Positions 42,581 to 52,106 are shown, counted from the first letter of the stretch. The stretch: 64,000 nt of DNA from Streptomyces zagrosensis (GCF_014203645.1 NZ_JACHJL010000009.1:124001-188000); one strand, 5' to 3'. Notes: generated by a model not told the origin, from the letters alone. Numbers and translations: made by a program.

Positions 42581-44145
42581 CAGCGGCGCTCGCCGCCGGC
42601 GCCCTCGTCAGGACCGTCGTCCTTGCCGTCGCCCTTCTCGCTGCTCCCCTTGTTGTCCTTTTCGCTGTCGTTCTCGCCGTCGTTCTTGTTGTCGTTCGTG
42701 TCGCCCTTTTCGCCGCCCCGCTGGGCGTCCCCGCCGCTCTTTTGCTGTTCCGGTGCGGTGCTGCCGGAAGCGCCGCCCTTGCTCAGGTCGGCGCCGCTCG
42801 CGGCCTCGCCGAGCATCTTGTCCAACTCGGAGAAGTCGAGCTGCTCGCGATGGACGAAACCGTCCGGGTCGTCCAGGTCGGCGGCCGTGGGCAGCATGTC
42901 CGGGTGCTCCCACAGAGCATCCCGGCCGTCCAAGCCGCGGGCGTCGGTGAGCGAGGCCCACAGCCGGGCCGCGTCCCGCAACCGCCGGGGCCGCAGCTCA
43001 AGGCCGATCAGCGTGGCGAAGGTCTGCTCGGCGGGGCCGCCGCTCGCGCGGCGGCGGCGCAGCGTCTCACGCAGCGCGTCAGCAGACGGCAGGTGCGGCG
43101 CCGCGGCGGCGTGCACGACGGCGTCCACCCAGCCCTCGACCAGCGCCAGCGCCGTCTCCAGCCGAGCCAGTGCCGCCTTTTGCTCCGGCGTGTCCTCCGG
43201 CTGGAACATGCCCTGTTGGAGCGCCTCCTGCAACTGCTCGGGGTGGGTCGGATCGAGCTGGCCGACCGCATCCTCCAACTTGGCGGTGTCCACCTTGATG
43301 CCCCGCGCATACCCCTCAACCGCGCCGAACAGATGCGAGCGCAGCCACGGGACATGGGCGAAAAGCCGCTGGTGGGCGGCCTCGCGCAGGGCCAGATAGA
43401 GCCGTACCTCCTCCTGCCGAACACCGAGGCCGGAGCCGAACGCCTCCATGTTGGCCGGCAGCAGCGCCGCCTTGCCCGCGGGGCCGAGCGGCAGTCCGAT
43501 GTCGGTGGAGCCGACCACCTCGCCGGCCAACACGCCAAGGGCCTGACCGATCTGGGTGCCGAACATGGCGCCGCCCATGGAACGCATCATGCCGAGCAGC
43601 GGCCCGGCCATGGCCTGCATCTCCTCCGGCAGGACCTGGCCCATCGCCGACCCGACCTGCTCGGCGACCGGGTCTACCAAGTCCTTCCACACCGGCAAGG
43701 TCGCCTCGACCCACTCGGCGCGACTCCAGGCCACCGCGGAGCCCGCGCCCGAAGGCAGCGACGTGACCCCGTCCAGCCACAGGTCGGCCAGGCGCACGGC
43801 TTCCTCGACCGCGGCCCGCTCCTTGGGGCCCACGCTCGCGTCCTTGTCCTGCCCCTCGGCCCCGCCCTGCGCCACGGTCTGGCGGGCGATGTCCTTGGCC
43901 ATGTCCCAGTTCACCGGGCCGCCCTCGTAAGAGAGCATCTGGCCAAGCTGCTGGAAGGCGGCACCCAGGTCGTTCGGGTTCAACGAACCGAACATGGCGG
44001 CGAACGGGTTGTCTCCGCCGCTCCCGCCGAAGCCGAACGGGTTCGCGGGCCCGGGCTCACCGCCCTGGTTGCCCTTCTTCTTGCCGTCGTCGCCGTCCTC
44101 CGGCTCCTCCGGCGGAAGGCCAAATCCAAATGGGGTGTCACTCAC
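42580..44145 (-). CDS. DUF2342 zinc-dependent metalloprotease-like protein
   Basis: The 521-residue protein has a Gly/Asp-rich N-terminus (MSDTPFGFGLPPEEPEDG), then a helical body with SAMGQVLPEEMQAM and GTQIGQALGVLAGEVVGS. The LREAAHQRLFAHVPWLRSHL segment supplies the paired histidines and LVEGWVDAVV the acidic partner expected of the Zincin_2 (DUF2342) family. The last 80 residues are a highly charged Lys/Asp/Gly/Asn tail that is probably disordered. Activity is unproven for the family, which was once annotated as coenzyme F420-associated. It is coupled to the downstream Nudix gene and divergent from the SDR at 44337. Confidence 0.88.
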   Translation of the reverse strand: MSDTPFGFGLPPEEPEDGDDGKKKGNQGGEPGPANPFGFGGSGGDNPFAAMFGSLNPNDLGAAFQQLGQMLSYEGGPVNWDMAKDIARQTVAQGGAEGQDKDASVGPKERAAVEEAVRLADLWLDGVTSLPSGAGSAVAWSRAEWVEATLPVWKDLVDPVAEQVGSAMGQVLPEEMQAMAGPLLGMMRSMGGAMFGTQIGQALGVLAGEVVGSTDIGLPLGPAGKAALLPANMEAFGSGLGVRQEEVRLYLALREAAHQRLFAHVPWLRSHLFGAVEGYARGIKVDTAKLEDAVGQLDPTHPEQLQEALQQGMFQPEDTPEQKAALARLETALALVEGWVDAVVHAAAAPHLPSADALRETLRRRRASGGPAEQTFATLIGLELRPRRLRDAARLWASLTDARGLDGRDALWEHPDMLPTAADLDDPDGFVHREQLDFSELDKMLGEAASGADLSKGGASGSTAPEQQKSGGDAQRGGEKGDTNDNKNDGENDSEKDNKGSSEKGDGKDDGPDEGAGGERR

Positions 44146-44336
44146 GGGTTTCCTCGGCTCGTAGGGCCGTCGGCTCGGAGCCGGCGGCGACTGCCCAACA
44201 ACACCACCAGCGTAGACACCCAGCCGCTATCAGGGCTCGGTGCTTCGCTGATCGGATGCCTGCGGCAGGATGGACAGCGCCTGGTACGTACGCATCAGTT
44301 CTCTTACGTACAGAAGACAACCGCTGGAGCCGCCCG

Positions 44337-45479
44337 GTGAGTTCCCCAGATCCAACCGTTCGCGCAGCGCGAAACGATCCTCCCCCCGAGCGTTCGGCCT
44401 GGGGGGAGCCACCTTCCGCGCCCCTGCGGCGCCCCGTCGTGGCCGTCACGGGGGCCGCATCCGGCGTCGGTGCGCTGCTGACCCGCAGGCTTACGGAATG
44501 CGATGAGATCAAACAGGTCGTGGCCATAGACGAGCGCAGGGGCGACGTCGTCGAGGCCCTTTGGCATGTGCTCGACGTACGCGATCCGGTCATTGCCGAC
44601 AAGCTGTCCGGCGTCGATGTCGTGGTGCATCTCGCCACGGACCTCGATTTGGAGACCGACCCCGAGGCCAGGACGGCGTACAACGTACGAGGCACCCAGA
44701 CCGTGCTGACCGCCGCGGCGGCGGCCGGGGTGCGCCGGGTGGTGCTGTGCACCTCGGCGATGGTCTACGGGGCGCTGGCCGACAACGACGTACCGCTCTC
44801 CGAGGACGCCGAACTGCGCGCCACGGCCGAGGCCACCGGCGTCGGCGACCTCCTGGAGATCGAGCAGCTCGCGCGGCGTGCGCCCCGCGCGCACCCCGGT
44901 TTGAATGTCACCGTCGTACGCCCCGCCGTGCTGGTCGGCGGCACCGACACCGCCCTCACCCGCTACTTCGAGTCGCCCCGGCTGCTCGTGGTTGCCGGGT
45001 CGCGCCCCACCTGGCAGTTCTGTCATGTGGAAGACCTGGTCAGCGCCTTGGAGTACGCGGTCCTTGAGAAAGCCGAGGGCGAGCTGGCCGTGGGGTGTGA
45101 CGGCTGGCTCGAACAGGAGGAGGTCGAGGAGCTGACCGGTATTCGGCGGATGGAGTTGCCGTCCGCGGTTGCTCTCGGCGCCGCCTCCCGGCTGCACCGG
45201 CTCGGCCTCACGCCGTCGCCCGCCGGTGACCTCGCGTACACGATGCATCCATGGGTGGTCAGCGGCAGCAGGCTGCACGATGCGGGTTGGCGACCTCAGT
45301 GGACCAACGAGGAGGTCCTGGCCGAACTGCTGGAGGAAGTCGCGGGTCGCCGTACGGTCGCCGGGCGCAGGCTCGGCCGCAAGGACGCGACGACGTTGGG
45401 CGCCGCGGGCGCCACGGTCGCGCTGGTGGGTACCGCCGCGTTGGTACGTCGCGCCCGCAAGGCCCGCCGGCGGCTGTAG
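44337..45479 (+). CDS. NAD-dependent epimerase/SDR with C-terminal helix
   Basis: The GTG eight bases after GGAG gives MSSPDPTVRAARN. The Rossmann loop is VAVTGAASGVGALL. VVVHLATDLDLE and LCTSAMVYG follow, but the usual YxxxK is not obvious, since LLEIEQLARR stands at that place, so catalysis is uncertain. The region FCHVEDLVSALEYAV is typical of extended SDRs. The C-terminal VALVGTAALVRRARKARRRL may be a short membrane anchor. It heads the run that includes moaE. Confidence 0.85.
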   Translation: MSSPDPTVRAARNDPPPERSAWGEPPSAPLRRPVVAVTGAASGVGALLTRRLTECDEIKQVVAIDERRGDVVEALWHVLDVRDPVIADKLSGVDVVVHLATDLDLETDPEARTAYNVRGTQTVLTAAAAAGVRRVVLCTSAMVYGALADNDVPLSEDAELRATAEATGVGDLLEIEQLARRAPRAHPGLNVTVVRPAVLVGGTDTALTRYFESPRLLVVAGSRPTWQFCHVEDLVSALEYAVLEKAEGELAVGCDGWLEQEEVEELTGIRRMELPSAVALGAASRLHRLGLTPSPAGDLAYTMHPWVVSGSRLHDAGWRPQWTNEEVLAELLEEVAGRRTVAGRRLGRKDATTLGAAGATVALVGTAALVRRARKARRRL

Positions 45480-45577
45480 CCCATGGCCCCGCCGGTGAGT
45501 CCTGGCGGAGTCTCCATACCGGCCCCCGGCGGACCGGTGGGATCGGCTGTTTTCGCTAGGGGCACGGGTAGGACACG

Positions 45578-46054
45578 ATGGACGACATGGCACACACGTA
45601 CGACACGCATCAGGGGGAGCGTGGGGCAGCCGACCCCATCAAGCTCCTGGCCATCCGCGATGCGCCGCTCTCCGTGGACGAGGTGTTCGGCGCGGTGGGT
45701 GACACCTCCGCGGGCGGTACCGCGCTCTTCGTCGGTACGGTGCGCGACCACGATGGGCGAGCCGACACCGCGGTCACGGGGCTGGGGTACTCGGCGCATC
45801 CGAGCGCCGCGGCCGAACTGCGCCGGGTGGCCGAGAAGGTAGCTGCCGACTTTCCGGTCCGGGCGCTGGCCGCCGTGCACCGCGTCGGTGACCTGGCGGT
45901 CGGTGATCTGGCCGTGGTGGTCGCCGTCTCCTGCCCGCATCGCGCGGAGGCGTTCGAGGCCTGCCGCCGGCTCATCGATGACCTCAAGAGCGAGGTGCCG
46001 ATCTGGAAGCACCAGAGCTTCGGGGACGGAACGGAGGAATGGGTCGGTGCGTGA
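45578..46054 (+). CDS. moaE: MoaE, molybdopterin synthase catalytic subunit
   Basis: The body ALFVGTVRDHDGRADTAVTG, LGYSAHPSAAAEL, VHRVGDLAVGDLAVVVAVSC and PHRAEAFEACRRLIDDLK is standard MoaE. Its end EVPIWKHQSFGDG carries the catalytic lysine. MoaE with thiolated MoaD converts cyclic pyranopterin to molybdopterin; MoeZ in this window is the likely sulfur donor to MoaD. The ATG at 45578 was chosen; a second ATG three codons later is possible. The length of 158 is normal. Confidence 0.95.
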   Translation: MDDMAHTYDTHQGERGAADPIKLLAIRDAPLSVDEVFGAVGDTSAGGTALFVGTVRDHDGRADTAVTGLGYSAHPSAAAELRRVAEKVAADFPVRALAAVHRVGDLAVGDLAVVVAVSCPHRAEAFEACRRLIDDLKSEVPIWKHQSFGDGTEEWVGA

Positions 46055-46233
46055 GGCATCCCCACGGCCCTTAACTGCGTCTTCCCACAGGAAGGGGCAG
46101 GCACACCGCGGCGACGTAGCAAGTGGGGGCGCGTGCGGTTGCGTAACCAGGCCCCTGCCGTAAGCGTTGATCTGGCAGACGATTAATCTGCTCATCTGTC
46201 AGTTGCGGGTGTGTAGGGGATTGGAAGGCCGCT

Positions 46234-46404
46234 GTGGGTGTGCTCGTGTGGTTGATCATTCCGCTCATCGCCGCTGGCGCGGCCGTGGTGTACACGACCT
46301 GGGCGGCACGTGACCGCAGGGCCGGGGACGTCGCCGAGGTCGCGGGGTACGAGCGGTTCCGCGAAGCCATGCAGCGTTCACACTCCGGTTCCGGCTCCGT
46401 CTGA
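46234..46404 (+). CDS. 56-residue single-pass membrane protein
   Basis: GTG, five bases after GGAAGG, starts MGVLVWLIIPLIAAGAAVVY, one hydrophobic helix at the N-terminus. A basic turn and an amphipathic tail (YERFREAMQRSHSGSGSV) follow. I recall similar short proteins at this place in other Streptomyces. No function is known. An AT-rich stretch with a GCAGA/TCTGC inverted repeat (46175-46191) just upstream may hold its promoter. Confidence 0.75.
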   Translation: MGVLVWLIIPLIAAGAAVVYTTWAARDRRAGDVAEVAGYERFREAMQRSHSGSGSV

Positions 46405-46644
46405 CCCAGCACGCACCCGGGGCGGCTTCGTCCGTGCCGGTGTGCAGCTGTTTGCGCGAGCGATCGCGGCTCGCGTGTGGGCCCCGGGTTCGCCCGGGGG
46501 CCGGCGAGTCGGAGCGCGGGCGCGTAGGCCCGACGCGTGGGGGGTGCGCGGGGGCGTACGGAACTGGGAAAACGGGCCGACGGGAGCCATCCGGACGGAC
46601 GGCCCCAGAGGTGAACTCATAGGCCCGTCCCGTACTGTCGTTCC

Positions 46645-47751
46645 ATGCCACGCCGCACCGCAACGCTGCTCGCCTCGCTCCTGACGCTCATCGCGTTGCT
46701 TTGCGCGGGGGCCCTGATACCCGTGCCGTATTCGGAGATGAGCCCGGGCCCGACGGTCAACACCCTGGGAAAGCACAAGGGCGAGACGGTGCTACAGATC
46801 ACCGGGCACAAGACGTATCCGACCAGCGGTCACTTGAACATGACCACCGTCCGAGTGACCAACTCGGAGTACAAGATGAACCTGGTCGAGGCGGTCTACG
46901 GCTGGCTCACACACGACAACGCGGTGGTGCCGCACAAGACGCTCTACCCGGACGACAAGTCCGCGGACGAGGTGAACCAGGAGAACGCCGAGGAGTTCAG
47001 CCAGTCCCAGGAGAGCGCCAAGGTGGCCGCGCTGAAGCAGTTGAAGAAGATGAAGGAGCTGGACATCAAGGTCGGCTCGCACATCGTCGTGGGCAGCGTC
47101 TTCAAGGGCGGACCGGCCGAGGGAACCTTGCACGCGGGCGACGCGATCAAGGCGGTGGACGGCAAGGCGGTGCACAGCCCGTCCGATGTGGCCAAGCTCG
47201 TCACCGAACACAAGGCCGGCGAGAAGACGGTCTTCACGGTGATTCCGGCGGAGCGGGTGCAGGCGGCCGAGAAGGCGCACAAGGAGCCCAAGGGTGCCAA
47301 GAACATCACCATCACCACGGTGAAGGCGCCGCAGGAGGAGCGGGCGATAGTCGGCATCGAGGCGGCGGTCGATTACACGTTCCCGTTCGACATCAACATC
47401 ACGGTGAACCACATCGGCGGCCCCAGCGCCGGCCTGATGTTCTCACTCGGCATCATCGACAAGTTGACACCCGGCGACCTGACGGGCGGAGAGTTCGTCG
47501 CGGGCACCGGAACCATCGAGGAAACGGGCAAGGTCGGCCCCATTGGCGGCATCTCGATGAAGACCGTGGGTGCGCGGGCCAAGGGCGCCAAGTTCTTCCT
47601 GACCCCAGAAGCCAACTGCGCCACGGCCACGAGGGACATTCCCGATGGGCTCACGCTGGTCAAGGTGAGTGACCTGGACGATGCGGTAACCGCGCTGAAG
47701 AACATCCGTGAGAAGAAGACGGACAAGTTGCCGAGCTGCCCGAAGAGCTGA
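46645..47751 (+). CDS. membrane-anchored PDZ and Lon-like S16 protease
   Basis: An N-terminal helix (LASLLTLIALLCAGALIPV) anchors the protein outside the membrane. A PDZ domain lies near residues 145-200 (SVFKGGPAEGTLHAGDAIKA). The C-terminal domain has the Lon-type catalytic serine in NHIGGPSAGLMFSLG (about 257) and lysine in GPIGGISMKTVGA (about 305). This is the YlbL family, related to Rv3194c of M. tuberculosis; Bacillus YlbL degrades a cell-division inhibitor after DNA damage. The next large gene encodes UPF0182, the same linkage as Rv3193c. A 9-bp hairpin with an outer 6-bp stem follows. Confidence 0.92.
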   Translation: MPRRTATLLASLLTLIALLCAGALIPVPYSEMSPGPTVNTLGKHKGETVLQITGHKTYPTSGHLNMTTVRVTNSEYKMNLVEAVYGWLTHDNAVVPHKTLYPDDKSADEVNQENAEEFSQSQESAKVAALKQLKKMKELDIKVGSHIVVGSVFKGGPAEGTLHAGDAIKAVDGKAVHSPSDVAKLVTEHKAGEKTVFTVIPAERVQAAEKAHKEPKGAKNITITTVKAPQEERAIVGIEAAVDYTFPFDINITVNHIGGPSAGLMFSLGIIDKLTPGDLTGGEFVAGTGTIEETGKVGPIGGISMKTVGARAKGAKFFLTPEANCATATRDIPDGLTLVKVSDLDDAVTALKNIREKKTDKLPSCPKS

Positions 47752-47759
47752 CGGGTAGC

Positions 47760-47800
47760 TGGCCCACCTGGCGGCGGCCTTACGAGGCTGCCGCGGGCCA
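47760..47800. terminator. two-part hairpin after the PDZ protease gene
   Basis: GCGGCGGCC at 47771-47779 pairs with GGCTGCCGC at 47786-47794 (one G-U) around a six-base loop. Outer arms TGGCCC and GGGCCA extend the stem after a bulge. The convergent PPA1309 gene lies beyond, and the remainder of 47801-48000 has no gene. Confidence 0.65.
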
Positions 47801-48000
47801 ACGATGACGGCCGACCGCCGCAGGGCCAAGAGGGACGCGCACGGCCCCGCGCGGCGCGTGTGGGCACCGGCCAGGCCCAAGCGGGGCGCGTGAGGCGCGG
47901 CACGGGCGCGTCGCGGCGTGAGAGCGTGCGGCGTACGCCCCAGGGGCTTACGCGTCCGCAATTGCCCCCGGGCGTACGCGGCACGCCGCGCCTGTGGCGC

Positions 48001-48567
48001 TCAGTCCTCGAACGTCGCCGCCAGCGCCTCCGCGAGACCAGGCACCAGGTCAGCCCCGGTTAGCACCTCCGTGGAGGAGTCCTTCTCGCGAAGCCGCAGC
48101 GCCGACTCACGCGCCCCGTCGCGAAGCACCGCCACCGTCATGCGCACCTCCTGCCGCTCCGGGTGGCCTGCCACCCAGCTCGCCAACTGCTGCTCGTCGA
48201 GGCCGTCCGGAACGGCGGCCTCGGCCGTGGCGGGGAGCATCAACCGCTCCACGACCAGGGCGCAGCCCGTCACGGCGCCCGGCCAGGCGATGGTGCCGAG
48301 GAAGTCGTCGAGCGCGGTGCCCGCGGGCAGTTCGTCCTGCTCGATGGGGGTCAGGGTGCCGGTCGAGCCCTCGGCGTCCAGGCCCAGCTGGGTGGCGAGC
48401 GCCGGTTCGTCGGCGCGCAGTCGGACCGTATCGACCAGCGCGAACAGCCGCGCGGGCTGGTCCCAGCCGAGCCCGGCCGCGTACTCATCGAGCTCCAGTA
48501 CGGCACGGGTGAGGGGGCTCGCGGCCATCGCAGGCGCGGGCGTGGAATCGGGGGGAAGGTTGGACAT
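48001..48567 (-). CDS. PPA1309 family protein, unknown function
   Basis: The ATG at 48567 gives MSNLPPDSTPAPAMAASPLT. The 188 residues contain LFALVDTVRLRADEPALA, LPAGTALDDFLGTIAWPGAV and ERQEVRMTVAVLRDGARESALRL, which I recognise as the conserved actinobacterial PPA1309 family. It is soluble, with no cysteine motif or catalytic signature visible. It is divergent from the UPF0182 gene. Confidence 0.85.
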   Translation of the reverse strand: MSNLPPDSTPAPAMAASPLTRAVLELDEYAAGLGWDQPARLFALVDTVRLRADEPALATQLGLDAEGSTGTLTPIEQDELPAGTALDDFLGTIAWPGAVTGCALVVERLMLPATAEAAVPDGLDEQQLASWVAGHPERQEVRMTVAVLRDGARESALRLREKDSSTEVLTGADLVPGLAEALAATFED

Positions 48568-48600
48568 GGTCAATATCGTGCCTTGAACGGACCCCAAAAC

Positions 48601-48627
48601 GGGAACTGAGTAAAGCCTGAGTAAGTT
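48601..48627 (+). promoter_or_regulatory. ECF-type promoter candidate and GAGTAA repeats before UPF0182
   Basis: GGGAAC at 48601-48606 and GTT at 48625-48627 are 18 bases apart, one base from the SigR consensus. CTGAGTAA occurs twice between them (about 48605-48612 and 48617-48624) and CAGTAA once more downstream, which could be operator half-sites. TAGTAT at 48642-48647 is an alternative -10. Confidence 0.45.
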
Positions 48628-48698
48628 GCATCAGTAAGCCCTAGTATCTCGGGGCTGCTTTACGAGCTCTCTCGACACCGAACTTTGAGGTGCGCACC

Positions 48699-51600
48699 TT
48701 GGCTTTCCAGATGCCGGACCGCGGCGGAGGCCCAACCGGGCCACGGATCAGAGTCGGCCGACCGTCTCGACGGGTCCGGACCCTGCTCATGACGCTGGGC
48801 GTCCTGGCCGTGCTGGCCATGGCGTTCGTCATGTTCGCCGGGTTCTGGACGGACTGGCTGTGGTACCGCTCGGTTCACTACTCGTCGGTCTTCAGGACCA
48901 CGTTGACGACCAAGATCGGTCTCTTCTTCGTCTTCGGCCTCCTCATGGCCACCGCCGTCGGGGTGAACATTTGGCTGGCGCACCGGCTGCGCCCACCGCT
49001 CAGCGCGATGTCGCTGGAACAGCAGTCCCTCGACCGGTACCGGATGGGCATCGACCCGTACAAGAAGTGGCTCCTGATCGGGGTCACCGCGCTGGTCGGC
49101 CTGATCTCCGGGGCGTCCGCATCGGGTCAGTGGCGTACCTGGCTGCTGTGGGTCAACGGGGTGTCGTTCGGCCAAAAGGACGCCCAGTTCCATAAGGACG
49201 TTTCGTTCTACGCGTTCGACCTGCCCTGGTACCGCTTCCTGCTGAGCTTCGGCTTCGCGGCCACGGTGCTGTCGCTGATCGCCGCGACGCTGGTGCACTA
49301 CCTGTACGGCGGGCTGCGCATCACCAGCCCCGGGGCGCGCGCCACGGCAGCCGCCACCGGTCACCTGTCCGTGCTGCTGGGCATCTTCGTTGCGCTGAAG
49401 GCCGTCGCGTACTGGCTGGATCGGTACGGCTTGGCGGTGAAGTCGAGCGACCTGAAGGAGACCGGCAACTGGACCGGTCTGAAGTACGTCGATGCGCATG
49501 CGTATCTGCCCGCGAAGACGATTTTGTTCTGTATCGCGGTGATCTGCGCGCTGCTGTTCTTCGCGACGCTATGGCGGCGTACCTGGCAGCTTCCGGTTAT
49601 CGGCTTTGGCCTCATGGTGCTCTCGGCGATCCTGATCGGCGGGCTTTACCCGGCGATCGTGCAGAAGTTCCAGGTCCAGCCGAACGAGCAGGCCAAGGAA
49701 GCGCCGTACATCAAGAAGAACATCGAGGCCACGCGCAAGGCGTACGGCATCGACAAGGCCGAGGTGCGGGACTACTCGGGGGTCAGCGACGCGAGCAACG
49801 AAAAGCTGCGCGGCGCTGCCGACACCACCGCCAGCATGCGGTTGCTCGACCCGAATGTGGTCTCCCCGACCGTGCAGCAACTCCAGCAGGTCCGCGGCTA
49901 CTACCAGTTCCCGCAGACGCTGGATGTCGATCGCTACAAGACCAAGGACGGTAAGGAGCAGGACACCGTCATCGGTCTGCGCGAGCTGAACATCGACGGC
50001 ATTCCCGAGCGCAACTGGATCAACGACCACTTCAAGTACACCCATGGCTTCGGTGCCGTGGCCGCTAAGGGCACCTCCACCACGAAGACCGGAGCGCCCG
50101 ACTTCACGGAGCGGAACCTGCCGTCCAAGGGCGAGTTGGGCTCGTATGAGCAACGGGTGTATTACGGCGAGAAGACCAAGCAATACTCGATCGTCGGTGG
50201 CCCGCAAACGGAACTCGACTACTCCGACGACAATGGCGAGAAGAGTTACTCGTATGAGGGCAAGAGCGGTGTAAACCTCTCGAACCCGATCAACCGGGCG
50301 GCCTATGCCGTTGCGTTCAACGAGCCGCAGATCGTGTACTCGGGCGCCATCGGTAAGGGCTCGCGGATTCTCTACAACCGCACACCCAAGGAGCGCGTCG
50401 AGGCGGTCGCTCCCTGGTTGACCATCGACGGCGATGCCTATCCGGCGGTCATCAAGGGGCGCATCCAGTGGATCGTGGACGCCTACACCACGACGAGCGG
50501 TTATCCGTACGCGTCGCGGACGACTCTCGGCGACACCACCGAGGACTCGCTGACCGATGGCCAGCGCGAAGTGGTGGCCCAGGAGAACAAGGTCAACTAC
50601 ATCCGGAACTCGGTCAAGGCGACCGTTGACGCCTACGACGGCTCCGTAAAGCTCTACGAGTGGGACACCAAGGACCCGGTACTCAAGACGTGGCGCAAGG
50701 CGTTCCCCGGCACGGTCAAGGATCGTGACCAGATCAGCGGCGAGCTGATGGAACACCTGCGGTATCCGCAGGACCTGTTCAAGGTGCAGCGCGAGCTGCT
50801 GACGCGTTACCACGTCGAGGACCCCGAGCAGTTCTACAGCGGCAGTGAGGTGTGGCAGATCCCGGACGACCCCACTAACAGGGGAACGTCGGTGCCGCCG
50901 TACTACCTCAGCATGAAGATGCCGGGCCAGGAGGATCAGCGGTTCTCGCTGACGACGACCTTCACGCCAAACCAGCGTGAGAACCTAGGCGCCTTCATGG
51001 CCGTGGATGCCGATGCCGAAAGCAAGGACTACGGCACCATCAGAATGCTCAAGCTGCCATCGGAGACCACCGTCTCAGGTCCGCAGCAGGTGCAGTCGAA
51101 GTTCAACTCCGATACCGAGATCGCTGACAAGATCAACATCTTGAAGAGGGGCGACTCGGAGGTGAAGTACGGCAACCTGCTCACCGTGCCATTGGAGAAC
51201 GGGCTGTTGTACGTCGAACCGGTCTACGTCCGGGGCGCGGGGACGAACTATCCCCTGCTCAAGAAGGTGTTGGTGACCTTCGGGGATCAAACAGCCTTTG
51301 AAAACACCCTGGACAGAGCTCTGGACGTGGTGTTCGGCAAGAAGTCGCCCAGTCCGACGGAGCCGCCAAAAAACGAGCCGGACAAGCCGGATGAGCCATC
51401 CGCCGACCCCACGGTCCGAGAAGCGTTGCAGGACGCCCAGGAGGCCATCGACGCCGGCCAGGAGGCGCTGAAGAAGGAGCCCCAGGACTGGGAGGCGTTT
51501 GGCAAGTCCCAAAGCGACCTCAAGGAGGCGCTGGAGCGGGCGGCCAAGGCGGAAAAGGCCGCCGGGGACAAGGCCAAAAACGGCGACAAGCCCGATGAGA

Positions 51601-51740
51601 AGGCTGGCGACAAGGCCGGCGACAGGAGCGATGCCGACAACGGCGGCGGGCAGAACGGCGGCGCCGACCAGGCGTCGGCCGATACCGGGCAACAGCCTGC
51701 CGACAAGCCGGAGCGATCACCGGGCAGAGCCGACGGTTGA
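48699..51740 (+). CDS. UPF0182 family large membrane protein
   Basis: The TTG at 48699, eight bases after GAGG, gives MAFQMPDRGGGPTGP, the start I recall in other Streptomyces. A GTG three codons earlier and an ATG four codons later are also open. Seven membrane helices lie in the first 330 residues (TLLMTLGVLAVLAMAFVMFA; IGLFFVFGLLMATAVGVNIW and others). A large extracellular domain follows (ETQLDYSDD-like regions; YPYASRTTLG). The last 130 residues are Asp/Lys/Ala/Gly-rich and probably disordered. The family (Rv3193c in M. tuberculosis) is universal in actinobacteria and of unknown function. Confidence 0.92.
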   Translation: MAFQMPDRGGGPTGPRIRVGRPSRRVRTLLMTLGVLAVLAMAFVMFAGFWTDWLWYRSVHYSSVFRTTLTTKIGLFFVFGLLMATAVGVNIWLAHRLRPPLSAMSLEQQSLDRYRMGIDPYKKWLLIGVTALVGLISGASASGQWRTWLLWVNGVSFGQKDAQFHKDVSFYAFDLPWYRFLLSFGFAATVLSLIAATLVHYLYGGLRITSPGARATAAATGHLSVLLGIFVALKAVAYWLDRYGLAVKSSDLKETGNWTGLKYVDAHAYLPAKTILFCIAVICALLFFATLWRRTWQLPVIGFGLMVLSAILIGGLYPAIVQKFQVQPNEQAKEAPYIKKNIEATRKAYGIDKAEVRDYSGVSDASNEKLRGAADTTASMRLLDPNVVSPTVQQLQQVRGYYQFPQTLDVDRYKTKDGKEQDTVIGLRELNIDGIPERNWINDHFKYTHGFGAVAAKGTSTTKTGAPDFTERNLPSKGELGSYEQRVYYGEKTKQYSIVGGPQTELDYSDDNGEKSYSYEGKSGVNLSNPINRAAYAVAFNEPQIVYSGAIGKGSRILYNRTPKERVEAVAPWLTIDGDAYPAVIKGRIQWIVDAYTTTSGYPYASRTTLGDTTEDSLTDGQREVVAQENKVNYIRNSVKATVDAYDGSVKLYEWDTKDPVLKTWRKAFPGTVKDRDQISGELMEHLRYPQDLFKVQRELLTRYHVEDPEQFYSGSEVWQIPDDPTNRGTSVPPYYLSMKMPGQEDQRFSLTTTFTPNQRENLGAFMAVDADAESKDYGTIRMLKLPSETTVSGPQQVQSKFNSDTEIADKINILKRGDSEVKYGNLLTVPLENGLLYVEPVYVRGAGTNYPLLKKVLVTFGDQTAFENTLDRALDVVFGKKSPSPTEPPKNEPDKPDEPSADPTVREALQDAQEAIDAGQEALKKEPQDWEAFGKSQSDLKEALERAAKAEKAAGDKAKNGDKPDEKAGDKAGDRSDADNGGGQNGGADQASADTGQQPADKPERSPGRADG

Positions 51741-51781
51741 TTGAGCCCACCCCGCGCCGTGGTACCTTAGAGGAACAACGA

Positions 51782-51855
51782 CGCGGGGTGGAGCAGCTCG
51801 GTAGCTCGCTGGGCTCATAACCCAGAGGTCGCAGGTTCAAATCCTGTCCCCGCTA
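51782..51855 (+). tRNA. initiator tRNA-Met (CAU), copy 1
   Basis: The 74 bases fold as a cloverleaf with anticodon CAT. Initiator marks are present: no pair between C1 and position 72, three G-C pairs at the base of the anticodon stem (GGG/CCC) and an A11-U24 pair in the D stem. CCA is not encoded. The sequence is identical to copy 2 at 54240. A long hairpin follows directly. Confidence 0.95.
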
Positions 51856-51858
51856 CTG

Positions 51859-51903
51859 CACGACAAGACCCGAACTCCTTTCAGGGGTTCGGGTCTTGTC
51901 GTG
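51859..51903 (+). terminator. 17-bp hairpin after initiator tRNA copy 1
   Basis: CACGACAAGACCCGAAC at 51859-51875 pairs perfectly with GTTCGGGTCTTGTCGTG at 51887-51903, and inner bases extend the stem. It starts four bases after the tRNA and is its likely terminator. Confidence 0.9.
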
Positions 51904-52106
51904 TGTACGCATGTATGGGCCTGCTGGCGCGGGAGAGTTGGCGGGCATCGGCGCGGCGTGAAGAACTGCGCGACGCGCCGGGAACATCCTGTGCAGACCG
52001 CTTCAACTGCGGTTTCAGAGTCGTTCTGTCGGGAAGTCGACAAACCGCTGAAGTGACCCCGCCGCTGCGGTATACCAGGTGTACGCCGGTTGTGGGTGGT
52101 GCAACG

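Noticed and set aside
49569..50813. 414-codon minus-strand frame inside the UPF0182 gene
   Set aside because: It is the shadow of a strongly biased coding frame; the product has no family features and UPF0182 is certain.
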